Assembly (NCBI RefSeq): GCF_019399895.1
Contig: NC_091882.1
Span: forward strand, 4,092,001 to 4,156,000
Source: Cardiocondyla obscurior
Taxonomy: Eukaryota > Arthropoda > Insecta > Hymenoptera > Formicidae
Direction of reading: 5' to 3'
Length of the DNA stretch: 64,000 bases
The translations under genes were made by a program, and so were the position numbers. Below, piece by piece: positions 54,401 to 64,000 of the stretch (within the stretch, counting starts at the first letter, position 1; each line of letters begins with the position of its first letter). The notes below the pieces were generated by a model. It made no database searches and was not told where the DNA came from. It was given only the letters and a program-made list of their open reading frames with translations.

Positions 54401-56053
54401 TGTCTGCGCCTATTTCTGAGGCTCTAATAGTATATGCCAAACTTACGCAAATTCGACCGAGCCAACATTTTCAACCGACAGTGATCGCTGTGATAACTGG
54501 TACGATTTACATAATTTATAAATATCGTTCGAAATTTATATACCATCACAAAATGCCACTCGCAATCATATATTTCGTAGGCGTTCCAATCTTGGCTGTA
54601 TTTGCAACCGAATTGACGCACAAAAGTACCGGATGGCGACACGAATCCTGGTGGCTCATATATGGCAGCGGCGTTTATAACATATTTGTCACCTGCGCCA
54701 CAATGATGTTTTTAGTATTCGCGCTGCTGTACATGGGAGTGTTCCACAAAGTCCACACGTTGGTAGAGGAAAATGCGATGAAGAGAGAAGCTGTAGAAAC
54801 GAGGTAACTGCAAATTCACGTAATAAGATTTTCAAACTTTACAAACTACGCGATTTTTGTTACAGAATACGAATACTGCACCGTGCAGCTATCATCATAT
54901 TCTGTATCATTGCTATGGAGGCATCTTCTATTTTTTACATAAATTCATCGTCTGTAATTTTTCACTATGTTTTCGCATCCTTGTCTTTCGCTCTGGTGAG
55001 TTTTCTTTTAAACAAAGCTTTATGATAAACGGATAGATAGATGTATTAAACTAATTAAACTATTGTTGTGCAGGGTTTTAGTATAGTAATCGTGTATGTC
55101 GTAAATGGCGAGAGTGCGATTATCGGGCCAATGTTGCGGAGAATGAGGTGGAAACGCAACGCTGATGAAGAACGTTCATCGGAACCTATAAAAGGTATTG
55201 CAAGCTTAGTCTTCTTAAAACGGTACATTATTCATATTAATTACTATAATAAAATATAAGGGAGATATTTTTTTCACATTAAATTATAAAAGCGCTGTCT
55301 TTATTAGTGTGCTCGAAAGCTGACGCCGAGGTGGAGAACGACTCGGCGACTCCTCCAGCGTCGTCTTCAATCGTCGGCGAGCCGTATCGAGAGATACGAG
55401 GAGTTGCCGCGGGTAGCATAGATATGCGTGAATTTGTATCCGAATCCTCATCCACCTACGTCAAATCCTCCGTCCCGGCGACCAGCAGATTCCTACCGGA
55501 AATCCGGATAGATCACTCGGACAATATTGATCTCGAGAACTATAATACGAGTCCGCGCAAATACCAAGAATCGTCGGTGTTCATTGATCCGGCGTTCTCG
55601 GTACGTGGCACCCGTTGCGTCAACGAGACAATAGGCTACAGCGCTAACGAGCGCGGCACTTTGCGCGGTGACGCATCCGGCAAATTTCGTGGAGACAGTA
55701 AAGTCTTCCTGCCAACGGCGAGCGTGTCCTCGGAGTCTTCGAGCAAAGTCCTCTGCAGTGCCGACGTAGAGTCGCGATTAGGCGCGATGCCGGACGTCAC
55801 GCTGGCCGTGAAGAGCGACGTCGAGTTGACGTCGCGAACGAGCGCAGAGCTCAAGAGCCGGGAGCATGTGATAAGCGTTATGCCGGATATCGCCAATACG
55901 AGCGAGCGCAAGCAGCCCGATGGCGAGGAGAAGACGCCGGAAATTGTAGCAACAGCGGGTAGCTGTGATAGCGCGACCAGCGGTATGCTGGACCGCATCT
56001 CTCACGATCTCGACTACTTGCTTAATCGTACGCATGCCAAAGAAGGAGCTTGA
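40088..56053 (+). CDS. Adhesion G-protein-coupled receptor (CUB-EGF-SEA-Ig-HRM-GAIN-7TM)
   Basis: Coding exons: 40088-40635, 40807-40917, 41066-41157, 41322-41411, 41540-41674, 50059-50123, 50722-50881, 51145-51287, 51462-51666, 51755-51916, 52115-52396, 52606-52854, 52954-53132, 53248-53394, 53539-53821, 53918-54127, 54349-54499, 54581-54803, 54866-54995, 55074-55194, 55308-56053. About 1476 aa. Order: signal peptide (1-22), CUB (27-165), EGF-like repeats (170-245), Cys-rich stretch (255-280), SEA-like (290-400), two Ig (400-590), hormone-receptor motif (590-660, WGLQWPDTAPGSEALLECP), GAIN (664-950) with GPS cysteines, seven helices (951-1215) and a Ser-rich tail of about 260 aa. Ig-Ig-HRM-GAIN recalls ADGRF5 and ADGRA; orthology is not claimed. 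The GPS has CLCPTTGTIAVFL instead of CxCxHL(T/S). Phase is kept at every junction except 41411/41540, which is off by one base. Confidence 0.85.
46424..46447. repeat. (ATG)8 microsatellite
   Basis: Eight perfect ATG triplets in the receptor intron. Confidence 0.9.
47468..47504. promoter_or_regulatory. Cluster of nuclear-receptor half-sites
   Basis: AGGTCA at 47468-47473, TGACCT at 47481-47486 and AGGTCA at 47493-47498 lie within 31 bp. They give an inverted pair spaced 7 and an everted pair spaced 6. The last overlaps TCAAGGTCT (47496-47504), close to the FTZ-F1/ERR-type extended half-site. The cluster lies about 410 bp upstream of the Gadd45 TATA box. Confidence 0.45.
47794..47802 (-). promoter_or_regulatory. 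kappaB/Relish-like motif
   Basis: GGGTTTCCC, read on the minus strand as GGGAAACCC, fits the insect Relish-type consensus GGGAHNYMY. It is about 110 bp upstream of the Gadd45 TATA box. Short motifs like this occur by chance. Confidence 0.3.
47911..47918 (+). promoter_or_regulatory. TATA box of Gadd45
   Basis: TATAAAAG is embedded in a GC-rich context. Initiation is expected about 25-35 bp downstream, near 47941; an Inr-like TCAGAA lies at 47952. The coding start follows at 48284, leaving a 5' UTR of about 340 nt. Confidence 0.7.
48284..49304 (+). CDS. Gadd45: Gadd45, growth arrest and DNA damage-inducible 45 protein
   Basis: Gadd45 proteins are small acidic stress regulators of the L7Ae/L30e/Gadd45 fold that act on MTK1/MEKK4-JNK/p38 signalling and cell-cycle partners. 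Exon 1 is 48284-48339 (MTRCQEPQSYHAQTTMAD) and exon 2 is 48974-49304, joined in phase through a split Arg codon; total 128 aa. The family signature lies in exon 2: VCLVPFDVDMD, HLQMTLLEAYCREIGIEVLS, then SCVLISD. The protein ends soon after (KLPK), about 30 residues shorter than the roughly 160 aa of vertebrate members. The exon-2 acceptor (atcgag) has a weak pyrimidine tract, so initiation at the Met at 48975 is an alternative; an in-frame stop lies just upstream of it. The gene is nested in the receptor intron on the same strand and has its own TATA box. AATAAA at 49512-49517 is the likely poly(A) signal. Confidence 0.82.
48381..48394 (+). promoter_or_regulatory. kappaB-like site overlapping an E-box, in Gadd45 intron 1
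   Basis: GGGATTTCCA at 48381-48390 fits the Dorsal/Dif pattern GGG-W4-CC-M. It overlaps CACGTG at 48389-48394. It lies 42 bp into the intron. Confidence 0.3.
49512..49517 (+). terminator. Poly(A) signal of Gadd45
   Basis: AATAAA, about 210 bp after the stop codon at 49302-49304, in sequence that turns AT-rich. Confidence 0.55.
51385..51414. repeat. (T)30 tract before a receptor exon
   Basis: An uninterrupted run of about 30 T lies 47 bp upstream of the acceptor of the exon at 51462. It is close enough to be part of an extended polypyrimidine tract and is prone to length errors. Confidence 0.9.
54500..54580 (+). other. 81-nt in-frame intron inside TM4 of the receptor
   Basis: The borders are ACTG|gtacga and ttcgtag|GCGTT. 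Removing it gives the smooth helix TVIAVITGVPILAVFAT. It is a multiple of three and has no in-frame stop, so retention would add 27 residues including basic and aromatic ones. Confidence 0.7.
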
Positions 56054-58361
56054 AGAGCTTCTCCCGAGATCGCAAGAAAGTATATTTGCGATAAACGCAC
56101 GGACAAACATAGATTATTAAATTTGTACGAAATGGATCTCGCCATAAATTTTCATATTAACAGGTAAGCTGCAAATTATTTCATATCGCAGTCGTACTAT
56201 AATTATCTAGAATAATATTCGTCGATAATTGCATTTTTCACTATGTAATAAGGACTCGATTGATAATGCTATACCACTCATTTGCTACAATGACATAAAA
56301 ATTATCGTAAAAGCTATTTACGAAAAGTGCTAAGAATTTAATATAGTAAATGATGAATTTATACATGCTAGTTAGATATTTTTACTCCTTTACAATTGCT
56401 ACACCAGAATCGCATTAAAATAATTATATTATAAAATTTTAATAATTTAAAATATTATTCTAGCTTAGTTTCTGAAAAATATTGTTTTTTAAGTTATATC
56501 AATGTTGTAGCAAATGAACGATCGTATCAAGAGTTACAAAAATCAAAATCTAAACTACATATTATCGAAGTATATATAAAGTACATATATTGTCCCTTTT
56601 TTTATTTCTCATACTTTTACATATGTACGAGACGGAAATACCAGATTAATTGTAATCTGATCGTTGATCGTTAATTGCGTAAGGATCAATGCGACAAATG
56701 ACTATCATTGCACTCCATCCATTGAAATTTACTTATAAATTTTTAATCAAAATGTTCACGCTTCACTATAAACACTTGCATTTACGTCCATTATACATCG
56801 TGAAAAGATCTATCGTACGAATAAATGAATAAAACGCTGAGAAATAAAATGCGTGTGAATTTTCGATTTATGTACAATAATATTAATAATTATGTATAAC
56901 TGTACAGATTTTTAGAAGGTGAGAATACTCGAGTCGATAGCCTTTCCGAGTTAAAGTATTTATTTATCACTGTCATACAGCCCTTTCATAATATCCACGA
57001 GTTAGTCGTCGCGCTCTTTTTCGTCGTTTATAATTTGTATTATAAAGCTATACACATTCAATTTAGTTTGATAATCTACTTACATACTTAAGATCGAAGT
57101 TTATGTTGTTGTAGTAATAGGTACCTCTAGTGGGGTTAGTCGTTTAATGAGAAATGCTTCACTGAAATCGATTCGACCGAGGTATGAAACTGGAGCAGTA
57201 TCTCTTTTGGCCAAGCATGTGTTATAAATGCAAAAGACGTAATAAGATCTGTGTTAGTCTGTTAGCACTCGAATATATCTATATGACTAGTTTTCTGTGT
57301 CAACAGATTTTTCTTAAAAATATAAAATATTTACAAGGATTTTCTAATTTTATCGAGATTTAATAATCTCTCTTGATTTAATCACATCAATAATACCCAA
57401 GTATAGAGTAGGGCCGTGGCTTTATCCGATTACACTATTGAGCCAGTATTACATCGCAACCTTGCCTAAAAGTAAAATAAACAAGCACGCTGCTATACTT
57501 TCTGTCGCGAATAATTCACATATTCGCTTATTTCTAAACAATAGATTTTACAATAGTTTGAGTATTTTGGCGAAAGTAGTCAGAATGATGAGAGATCGAA
57601 AGATTGCCTGAAATATAAAAAAAATAAAAAAAAAAAACCCAAGAATCCATACAATACTTAAATATTAATAAATTTCATAACAGCACAATGTACAATGAAG
57701 AGACAATTTTTTTTTTTTTTTTCTTCTACGCATAATTAAATCAATTTTTGTCAATTTATACATGAAATAAATTTTATAGTATACACTGCCATGTCGAAAA
57801 GCATCAGATACGATTTTGGCGTATTAATTTTCATCATTTATAATTCTAAGGGACATGAAAAACACGATACGTAACGAGCGTTCGTAAATGTTATTCCGAT
57901 AGGTAGATTACGACATGTAAGTATCAAATTGTACGTAGCTTCGTATAAATATGAATTAATATTCAGCAGACCTCTAACTGTACCTCTTAATTATACAATC
58001 ACAAGTATTTTGGTCTTTTTACATTAGATTTATACATTCCTTCTTGCAATTTGTCGCCTACCCATATATAACAATATAACAGGTGAGACTGTATAATGTA
58101 AAAGTTCTAGAATATAGAGGACCAACAAAACTCGAAACAACGGAAGTATTACTTCGATAGCCTAAATACAAAAGTAAATATAAACTAAGCGGTTCCTAGT
58201 TTGCAGTCATATTTAGGTTAGGGGTGTAGCCACGGCACCCTCCCACGTTTTACTTCCATTCCTCTCGTTTCCGTTTACTTAAATATAAAAATACATAGCC
58301 AGTCTATACATAAAGCGTGCAAAGTGGCACAGTGAACTGAGTTATCAGACATCATGGATGG
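56054..58361. other. Convergent 3' UTRs of the receptor and NRBP
   Basis: No coding sequence is recognised. Several AATAAA motifs at about 56822-56848 could end the receptor transcript. The NRBP 3' UTR enters from the right; TTTATT near 56599 is one distant candidate signal, and the true end cannot be fixed. Short A-rich and T-rich runs occur at about 57620-57640 and 57709-57722. Confidence 0.5.
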
Positions 58362-61300
58362 TTAACTACCGCTCTCACTGATTGTCGGCGGTTCTGCACC
58401 AGCGTGAAGTTTACTCGTTTTGTTACTTGACACAGGTATACCTGAGGTTTTTGGCAGCAGGTTAGTTGCATTATCACTATTGGATGTTGTGGCGTTGCAC
58501 ACGGAATTGTCAAAGTGTTGCAGACATGGAAATTCCGAACCAGGCAGCAATAAAGTAGTTTGAGTAGGAAGATTAGTTAATGATACCATTCCCGGCGTCA
58601 CCATCTGCTTGTTAAAGTATCTCCTCAATGCCTCCTCAATTAAATTGGCTATTTTATCACGATCATTCTGTAAGAGTAAACGTCTTATTAAGTCGTCTTT
58701 CAATTAATTAATTTCTTTAATTATTTAATTATTTAATTTAACTTATTTTTGCAAATCAAAATTGCCCATAAACGATATCGCGTAACTTACCTCATTAATA
58801 AATCCAAAATGTACAAGTTCCTGTGCGAGAAGCATCGACGTGTCCATTTGATTTACAGGACACGTCAATTGTCTATTCATTTTATCATCCATTCGCAACA
58901 ATATTGTCATCTGCAAAATATACTAATATAGAATACAAATTGTCATAAACTATAGCTGTTTCACTAAAATATTCTATGTGTCACTCACTAGTAATTCACT
59001 ACTATCTTCTCTAGGTTTAACATTACACATCATATTAACTACTCTTCGAGACTCCACGTCCACGGGCTCGGGTGTAACCGATTTAACCGATTCTGTCACT
59101 TCGGGCGATATTGCCCTCGGTCGGACAGGCGGAGGCAATTTCGCCATAAATGCAGTCAATGGGTATATTCCATACCTGGCAATGTAAAATCACTCTGGTT
59201 ACCAACTTATCCAATATAAGAAAATCCAGGCTGATGTATCTCACGACTGAGATACTCACTTTACATCTTCAACAAATTTCTCTAATTTCTCCGTAACGGG
59301 AATATCACTTAAACGAATTTGTTGCGGAGGTATTCCTTGATACTTTATTTCGGCGACTACGGTGTCTGGTCCATATAGCCTTTGTAACACTTCGTCTGTG
59401 ATTGTTTCCGAAATGTTAGCTGTAAAATAATCCAGATTACGTACGACTTATCATCATAACTATTACAATTATCTTTACGATGCAATTTTAATTATCTCAG
59501 CTATTGTAAAATAAAATTAAATATCACAGTGCACAGGTCACAATGTCCCTCTAATTCTCAACTTACTAGCCGAGTTGACCAAGGCATGTGCTGCGAGCAA
59601 CTTGAGAGAATGTACTTCAAAGAGAACGGGATGAAATAGCAACTCTCTCGCACTCGGTCTTCTAAGCGGGTCCACCTGAAGACATTTACGAATAAAATCT
59701 TTTTGTTGAACATCATCTAAAGATTCTATTGTCTTCTGGATGTTCTCTTCGGTAACAATTGTACCCGTATCACCGTTTCCCTGAATTTCCAACGCGGCCA
59801 TCTCCAAAGCGCACATCCCAAACGAATAAATATCAATGGCAGGTGTGACGGAATCTTAATGCAGAAAGGTAACAAATTAAATATAATTTGAATGTAACCC
59901 CTCGTTCATACAAACAGTACACTCACTTCCATATTCTGGGGCCACAAAATGAATATTCTTCATGTTTGTTCTACAAGTTTTGATGTGATGATGTATTGCA
60001 TCTGGGGCCACTGTAAATAAAGAGATGTGTTGTAACTCGACAGATGTAAGAAATTATCATCGTTAGTAAGTATAGTATTATTTTTTCTCTCGAGCTTAAT
60101 TTTATCTAAAACATATTTGTTTACCGGAATAGTTGCCAAGATATTTTATTGGCTTATTAAATGTGGGACACCTTATGTCAGGCACTCGGTACACAATTAT
60201 TTTGCTACTATATTAACTGTTTTTGACTAGAAAACAGTAATTGTGTAATAATATAAATTTATCACACATGAATTCATGTATAATATATATGAATTTACTC
60301 TCGCACGTATACGCATGCTCGCGCGAATGTACAACACTGACGTACCGTCTAATTTTATTTAGAAAATGACACTGCTATATACATTACACGGCAAGAAAAG
60401 CATATTTCTTCTTACACATACTTACCCGAACCAATTTTTACAAGTCCATTATGTTGAATAAATATTGTGTCACAGGTAAGATTTCCATGTATAATAGGAG
60501 GTGAACAGGAATGCAAATAACTGAAAAATTTGAAATAAAACATATTTAAATCGAGAATAAATTATATGAAAAGACATACATTGTATATGTTACAGTTAAA
60601 GTTTAAAATCCGTTTAGAACCCGTTTTTACTAATCAAAAATTGTTCGATGGTAACATAATCATACAGCGACAGATTTTTCTTTCGCCTTGAAAGCAGATG
60701 AAGTCGCGTGAACTGTATTTTGTGTAAAAAACTGAAAATCCATATAAAAAAGTATAATAATAGATTTTAAATTAATTCTGATTAATAAAAACTAGTTCTA
60801 ATTTTATTTCGGGATTTGATTGCAATATATATTATTACCTGAGAGCAGAAAGTATTTGCGTACACCACCGTTTCCAAGCTTGTAGAGGCAATTTTTTTAC
60901 ATTGCGTTTTGTTCGTTTTAGGAACTGCTTTAGGGACCCAGATGACATATATTCCGTTATAAATATAACCTAAAAAAATTAATTAATAAACGTATATTTC
61001 TTTTCTTTTTTTACACGCATCTATTTAGACATGAATTTATAGCTATATATTGTTACTTAAACTTACTCGGGGTTTGTCATTATGGGTATCTGTCCAATAC
61101 CTATGAAATTTAACAATATTAGGATGCTCCAGTTGCGTAAGGTTCTCAAAAACGAGTTGTATCTTTTCTTCCTGGGCCTTGAAGTTTTTCCTTTCCGAAA
61201 ATTGCACCTCATTCCATACGACTTCAACACCTTCCTCTGTATCCATCGCCAGATAAGCACAGTCAATTCCTGGAACATCTCGTTGTTCCACCTGTGAACA

Positions 61301-62216
61301 AAAATTAATCTTTAATCCATGTACGCGGTTTATCTTAATGAAAAAAAATTTAAACTATAAAAAAATTCTAAACACATGGCGCAATATTATTCTGGTATGT
61401 AGTCTTTACATCTAATTATTCCCGATTTTACGCGTAATTATTATCTAATTAAATTCCAGTATTTTCGCATAATGTTGTTCGTGTTTGTTAAACATATAAA
61501 TATTAATACATCGAAAAAAAAAACGCTTATAAAAACATATGCTAAATAACTTTTATAAACTGTGATTAAATAGATTTATTCAGTGCGATCTATGGAGATC
61601 TATATATAGTATAATGAATTGTATTACTGTAATCATCCATTTTAAGTCTACTTAAAGTGGTGTTGAAACAATTTCAACGCTCATTTACTATTACATGAAT
61701 GTGACCTTGTCAGGAATTCAAGGAGGGAGAGATAATTCAGAAGAGGGTTTGTCACAGTAGTTTATAGACGTCACTGACAACAATGTTGAACTTGTTCCAC
61801 AATAACAATATAATGCACGTAAATTGTTATTGCCTTCATTCACGAGAGTAATTTTGTACAAATTAACTTAAAAAAATTAAAAAAAAAAAAAAAAAAAAAA
61901 CTCAACAAAAGTACAATAAAACATAGGAATCATTCAGTCTCCTGTTTTGTAATGTACATACTTCCATTTCAGTAATTTCGTTTTCAGTTCCTCTCGTCGA
62001 TCCAAAGTTAGAACCTTCGGCTAACGTTGATTTGGAACCTACATACACCTGAAATAGGCATACGTTCCACAATTAATATAAAATATTTCGAGCAGATAAG
62101 AATTTATTTCGATGCATAAAAATGCACAGAAATAATATCTTTATCTATCTCCTAAAATATATTACTTTCAGTAAAATAAAAAAAAAGCTGAAATTGTTAA
62201 AAGAAGTAACAATATA

Positions 62217-62247
<31 letters not shown>

Positions 62248-63586
62248 CTTTAGCTATAATAAAATAAAATAGAAGTGCACATGTCACAATAAGCAATGTT
62301 AGATAAAAAAACGCTTTACAATATTATTTGTAGTAACGAAATGCATTTTAGTTTCCATTATTAAAATGATATAATGGTGTAATGCGTACAATAAGGGTTG
62401 CATTATTTTTATACAAAAAAGCAAAAATGCCATGTCAAGTAGAGATAATCAAAATAATTTCATTGATTTGTATATTGGATAAAAGCAAGAGATCATCAGT
62501 TTATTTTTGGAACAAAGTAAAATACAGATAAACCCTAATATTGGTTAGACATTTGTGCCAAGAATTTGATATATGTTAAAATACGGATGAGATATGCCAA
62601 GTAATGAAACACACATATACACACACATACACAATAATCCAAAGACACACTTCATGCAAAGAAAAATCTCTATAATCTAAAAACATTTTATAACAGCACC
62701 ATCTGGATACACACAACCACCTGTATAAATGCAGCATGAAATGAGTTGTACTAATATTTACTATAAGGAAATTGAAACAAAAAGAAATTTAACAAATTTA
62801 TATTTGTGAATGTCATTGCTGTTTAAGAAACATATTTGTAAATTAAGCTGCAGAAAGGTATGAATAAGATTAAAAAGAGGACACCTAAGGAGTCTCTTTA
62901 CTTATAAATATATTTATTTAACTAATAAATATATTTACAAGTCATAGTAACAGCAATGTAAGAATATGTTGTGAAAATACTAATCTTTAAGATAACTAAG
63001 AATATAATATTTTAAAGATTATTATTCCATGTTAGTATGTAGCACATAAATTATTATAATTATTGAGACTTAACACAGGAAGTTGTTCTGATAATGCTTA
63101 TCTAAATAAATAGTTAAAACCATTAATTTTAATAATTAGTATATGTATGATAATTCAACCATATATTTGTTTTAACACAGGTTAAGACAATTAAAATATA
63201 CATGATAAATAACCTTTTAAGGGCTGTGACAAATGGAACTGAGATTAAAGATGAAAAATATGTAAAAGAACAAAGTATCTTTCGAATGTTCTTGTTCTTT
63301 TGACCTGTGACATGTAGGTGCACAGGTTCTATGCAAAAAACTGATGTAGCATGCAAAAGTAAGGCTGTATCTTACTTAGAAATGGATGAGCAGGGGAAGG
63401 AATAAAGGAGCTGATGAGATGAAGCACAGTTGAATGCAGATTGTAATAAAGGTATACCTCTTCCCGGCGCTTAAGCCACCGCCCGCACGGGCTCTCTTCC
63501 AGGATCTCGCTCTCATCCTCTGAGTCTTCACCACTTTCACGCGGTGACTTGTGCTCTGGGTCCGTGCTGGAGCGGCTCCCGGGCAT
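58362..63586 (-). CDS. Madm: Nuclear receptor-binding protein (NRBP)/Madm pseudokinase
   Basis: A cytoplasmic adaptor pseudokinase; Drosophila Madm partners Bunched A and Mlf, and human NRBP1 is linked to an Elongin-Cullin ligase. Eleven coding exons, right to left: 63458-63586, 61962-62048, 61067-61291, 60839-60969, 60426-60520, 59927-60010, 59567-59854, 59260-59419, 58989-59175, 58791-58910, 58362-58667. They total 1812 bp (603 aa plus stop), in phase throughout. Landmarks: EDESEILEESPCGRW, VPGIDCAYLAMDTEEGVEVV, EYMSSGSLKQFL, DIYSFGMCALEMA, RRPSARELLFHPVLFEV. Catalytic residues are lost as in the family: VVWNEVQ where the VAIK lysine should be, HGN for HRD (about 202-204) and IGSVAPD for DFG. 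The start is the Met of MPGSRSS. The 29-aa exon at 61962-62048 is absent from the human protein and may be optional; without it the product is 574 aa. Confidence 0.95.
61962..62048 (-). other. Candidate cassette exon of NRBP/Madm (29 aa)
   Basis: An 87-nt exon in phase 0 at both ends, with acceptor tttcag and donor gtatgt. It encodes VYVGSKSTLAEGSNFGSTRG plus nine more residues, rich in Ser, Gly and Glu. It separates KRREE from VEQRDVPGID, which are adjacent in human NRBP1 (KRREEVNQRNVPGID), so inclusion and skipping both give open products. Confidence 0.6.
62222..62247. repeat. Poly-A tract
   Basis: About 26 A residues in the first NRBP intron; a similar tract lies at about 61880-61900. Confidence 0.9.
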
Positions 63587-64000
63587 TACACACACTTGCA
63601 ATTAGAGAGTCAGCGGCAAATAGCAGGCCAAACTCATTGGTGATGGTCTCCAGTGTAGTACTCTCACTTCTAATCTCACATTGAACGGCACCCCACCAGG
63701 TTGACGATCGGCGACGAACTGACTTCTAAAGTATAGCGAATGTACACGATAAAACAGCAGTAGCGTTTACGTTCAAGTTTGCTGCAGTAACGGTGATTGT
63801 GACAACACCGACACCGACGGCGACGACGACGGTGACGACGACGACGACGATGACGATGACTACGACTACGACTACGACGACGGCGACGACGACGACAACG
63901 ACAGTAGCAATAACAACAATAACCAAGTAACAACGCGTGTTACTGGTGCGTAACAACGCGTAGGTAAATACTACGTGTCTCGCTGGCACTGCACTCACAA
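63587..64000 (-). promoter_or_regulatory. 5' leader of NRBP with an imperfect CGA/GAC triplet repeat
   Basis: Upstream of the NRBP start. Positions about 63805-63905 are an imperfect (GAC/CGA/TGA) triplet array, open in several frames as low-complexity peptides that I do not call genes. The promoter is not identified and may lie beyond the window. Confidence 0.5.

Noticed and set aside
63676..63998. Arg-rich and Val-rich frames over the triplet repeat
   Set aside because: They are translations of a simple triplet repeat in different frames.

Overview
This is a eukaryotic nuclear window. It has AT-rich introns and intergenic DNA, frequent CpG and CpG-rich promoter blocks, short GT-AG introns and many homopolymer runs. 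The genes encode insect-type proteins (Fringe, L(3)mbt, Gadd45, an NRBP/Madm pseudokinase), so an insect is likely. High CpG in an AT-rich background suggests a hymenopteran such as an ant, but that is inference. Gene models were assembled by hand from splice sites and reading-phase bookkeeping.

Layout: (1) Positions 1-20103 are non-coding and read as part of a large intron of fringe (minus strand). Two coding exons of fringe lie at 20104-20343 and 20570-20677; the catalytic exons must lie left of the window. This intron holds a dispersed duplication (85-810 and 13673-15145): a leader of about 430 bp followed by one or three copies of a small unit with splice-like borders. (2) l(3)mbt lies at 22595-28878, minus strand. 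Its 15 coding exons keep phase throughout and encode about 1240 aa (FCS zinc finger, three MBT repeats, C2HC finger, SAM). One intron carries a probable MITE. (3) Positions 28880-36159 are regulatory and intergenic, with two CpG-rich blocks. (4) PCMTD1-like lies at 36166-38105, plus strand, 5 coding exons, 567 aa. (5) An adhesion GPCR lies at 40088-56053, plus strand, with 21 recognisable coding exons and about 1476 aa (signal peptide, CUB, EGFs, SEA-like, two Ig, HRM, GAIN/GPS, 7TM, long tail). Its 8.4-kb intron contains a complete same-strand Gadd45 gene (48284-49304) with its own TATA promoter. (6) An NRBP/Madm pseudokinase lies at 58362-63586, minus strand, 11 coding exons, 603 aa, convergent with the receptor.

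The genes do not form a pathway. fng modifies Notch in the Golgi, l(3)mbt acts on chromatin, PCMTD1 and NRBP family members are linked to Elongin/Cullin ligases in other animals, Gadd45 is a stress regulator, and the receptor is a surface protein. The most unusual items are the receptor (GPS lacking the cleavage residues, missing TM3-ECL2 cysteines, a phase break and an in-frame 81-nt intron in TM4), the leader/mini-exon duplication, the intronic MITE, and the hormone-receptor and kappaB-like motifs around Gadd45.
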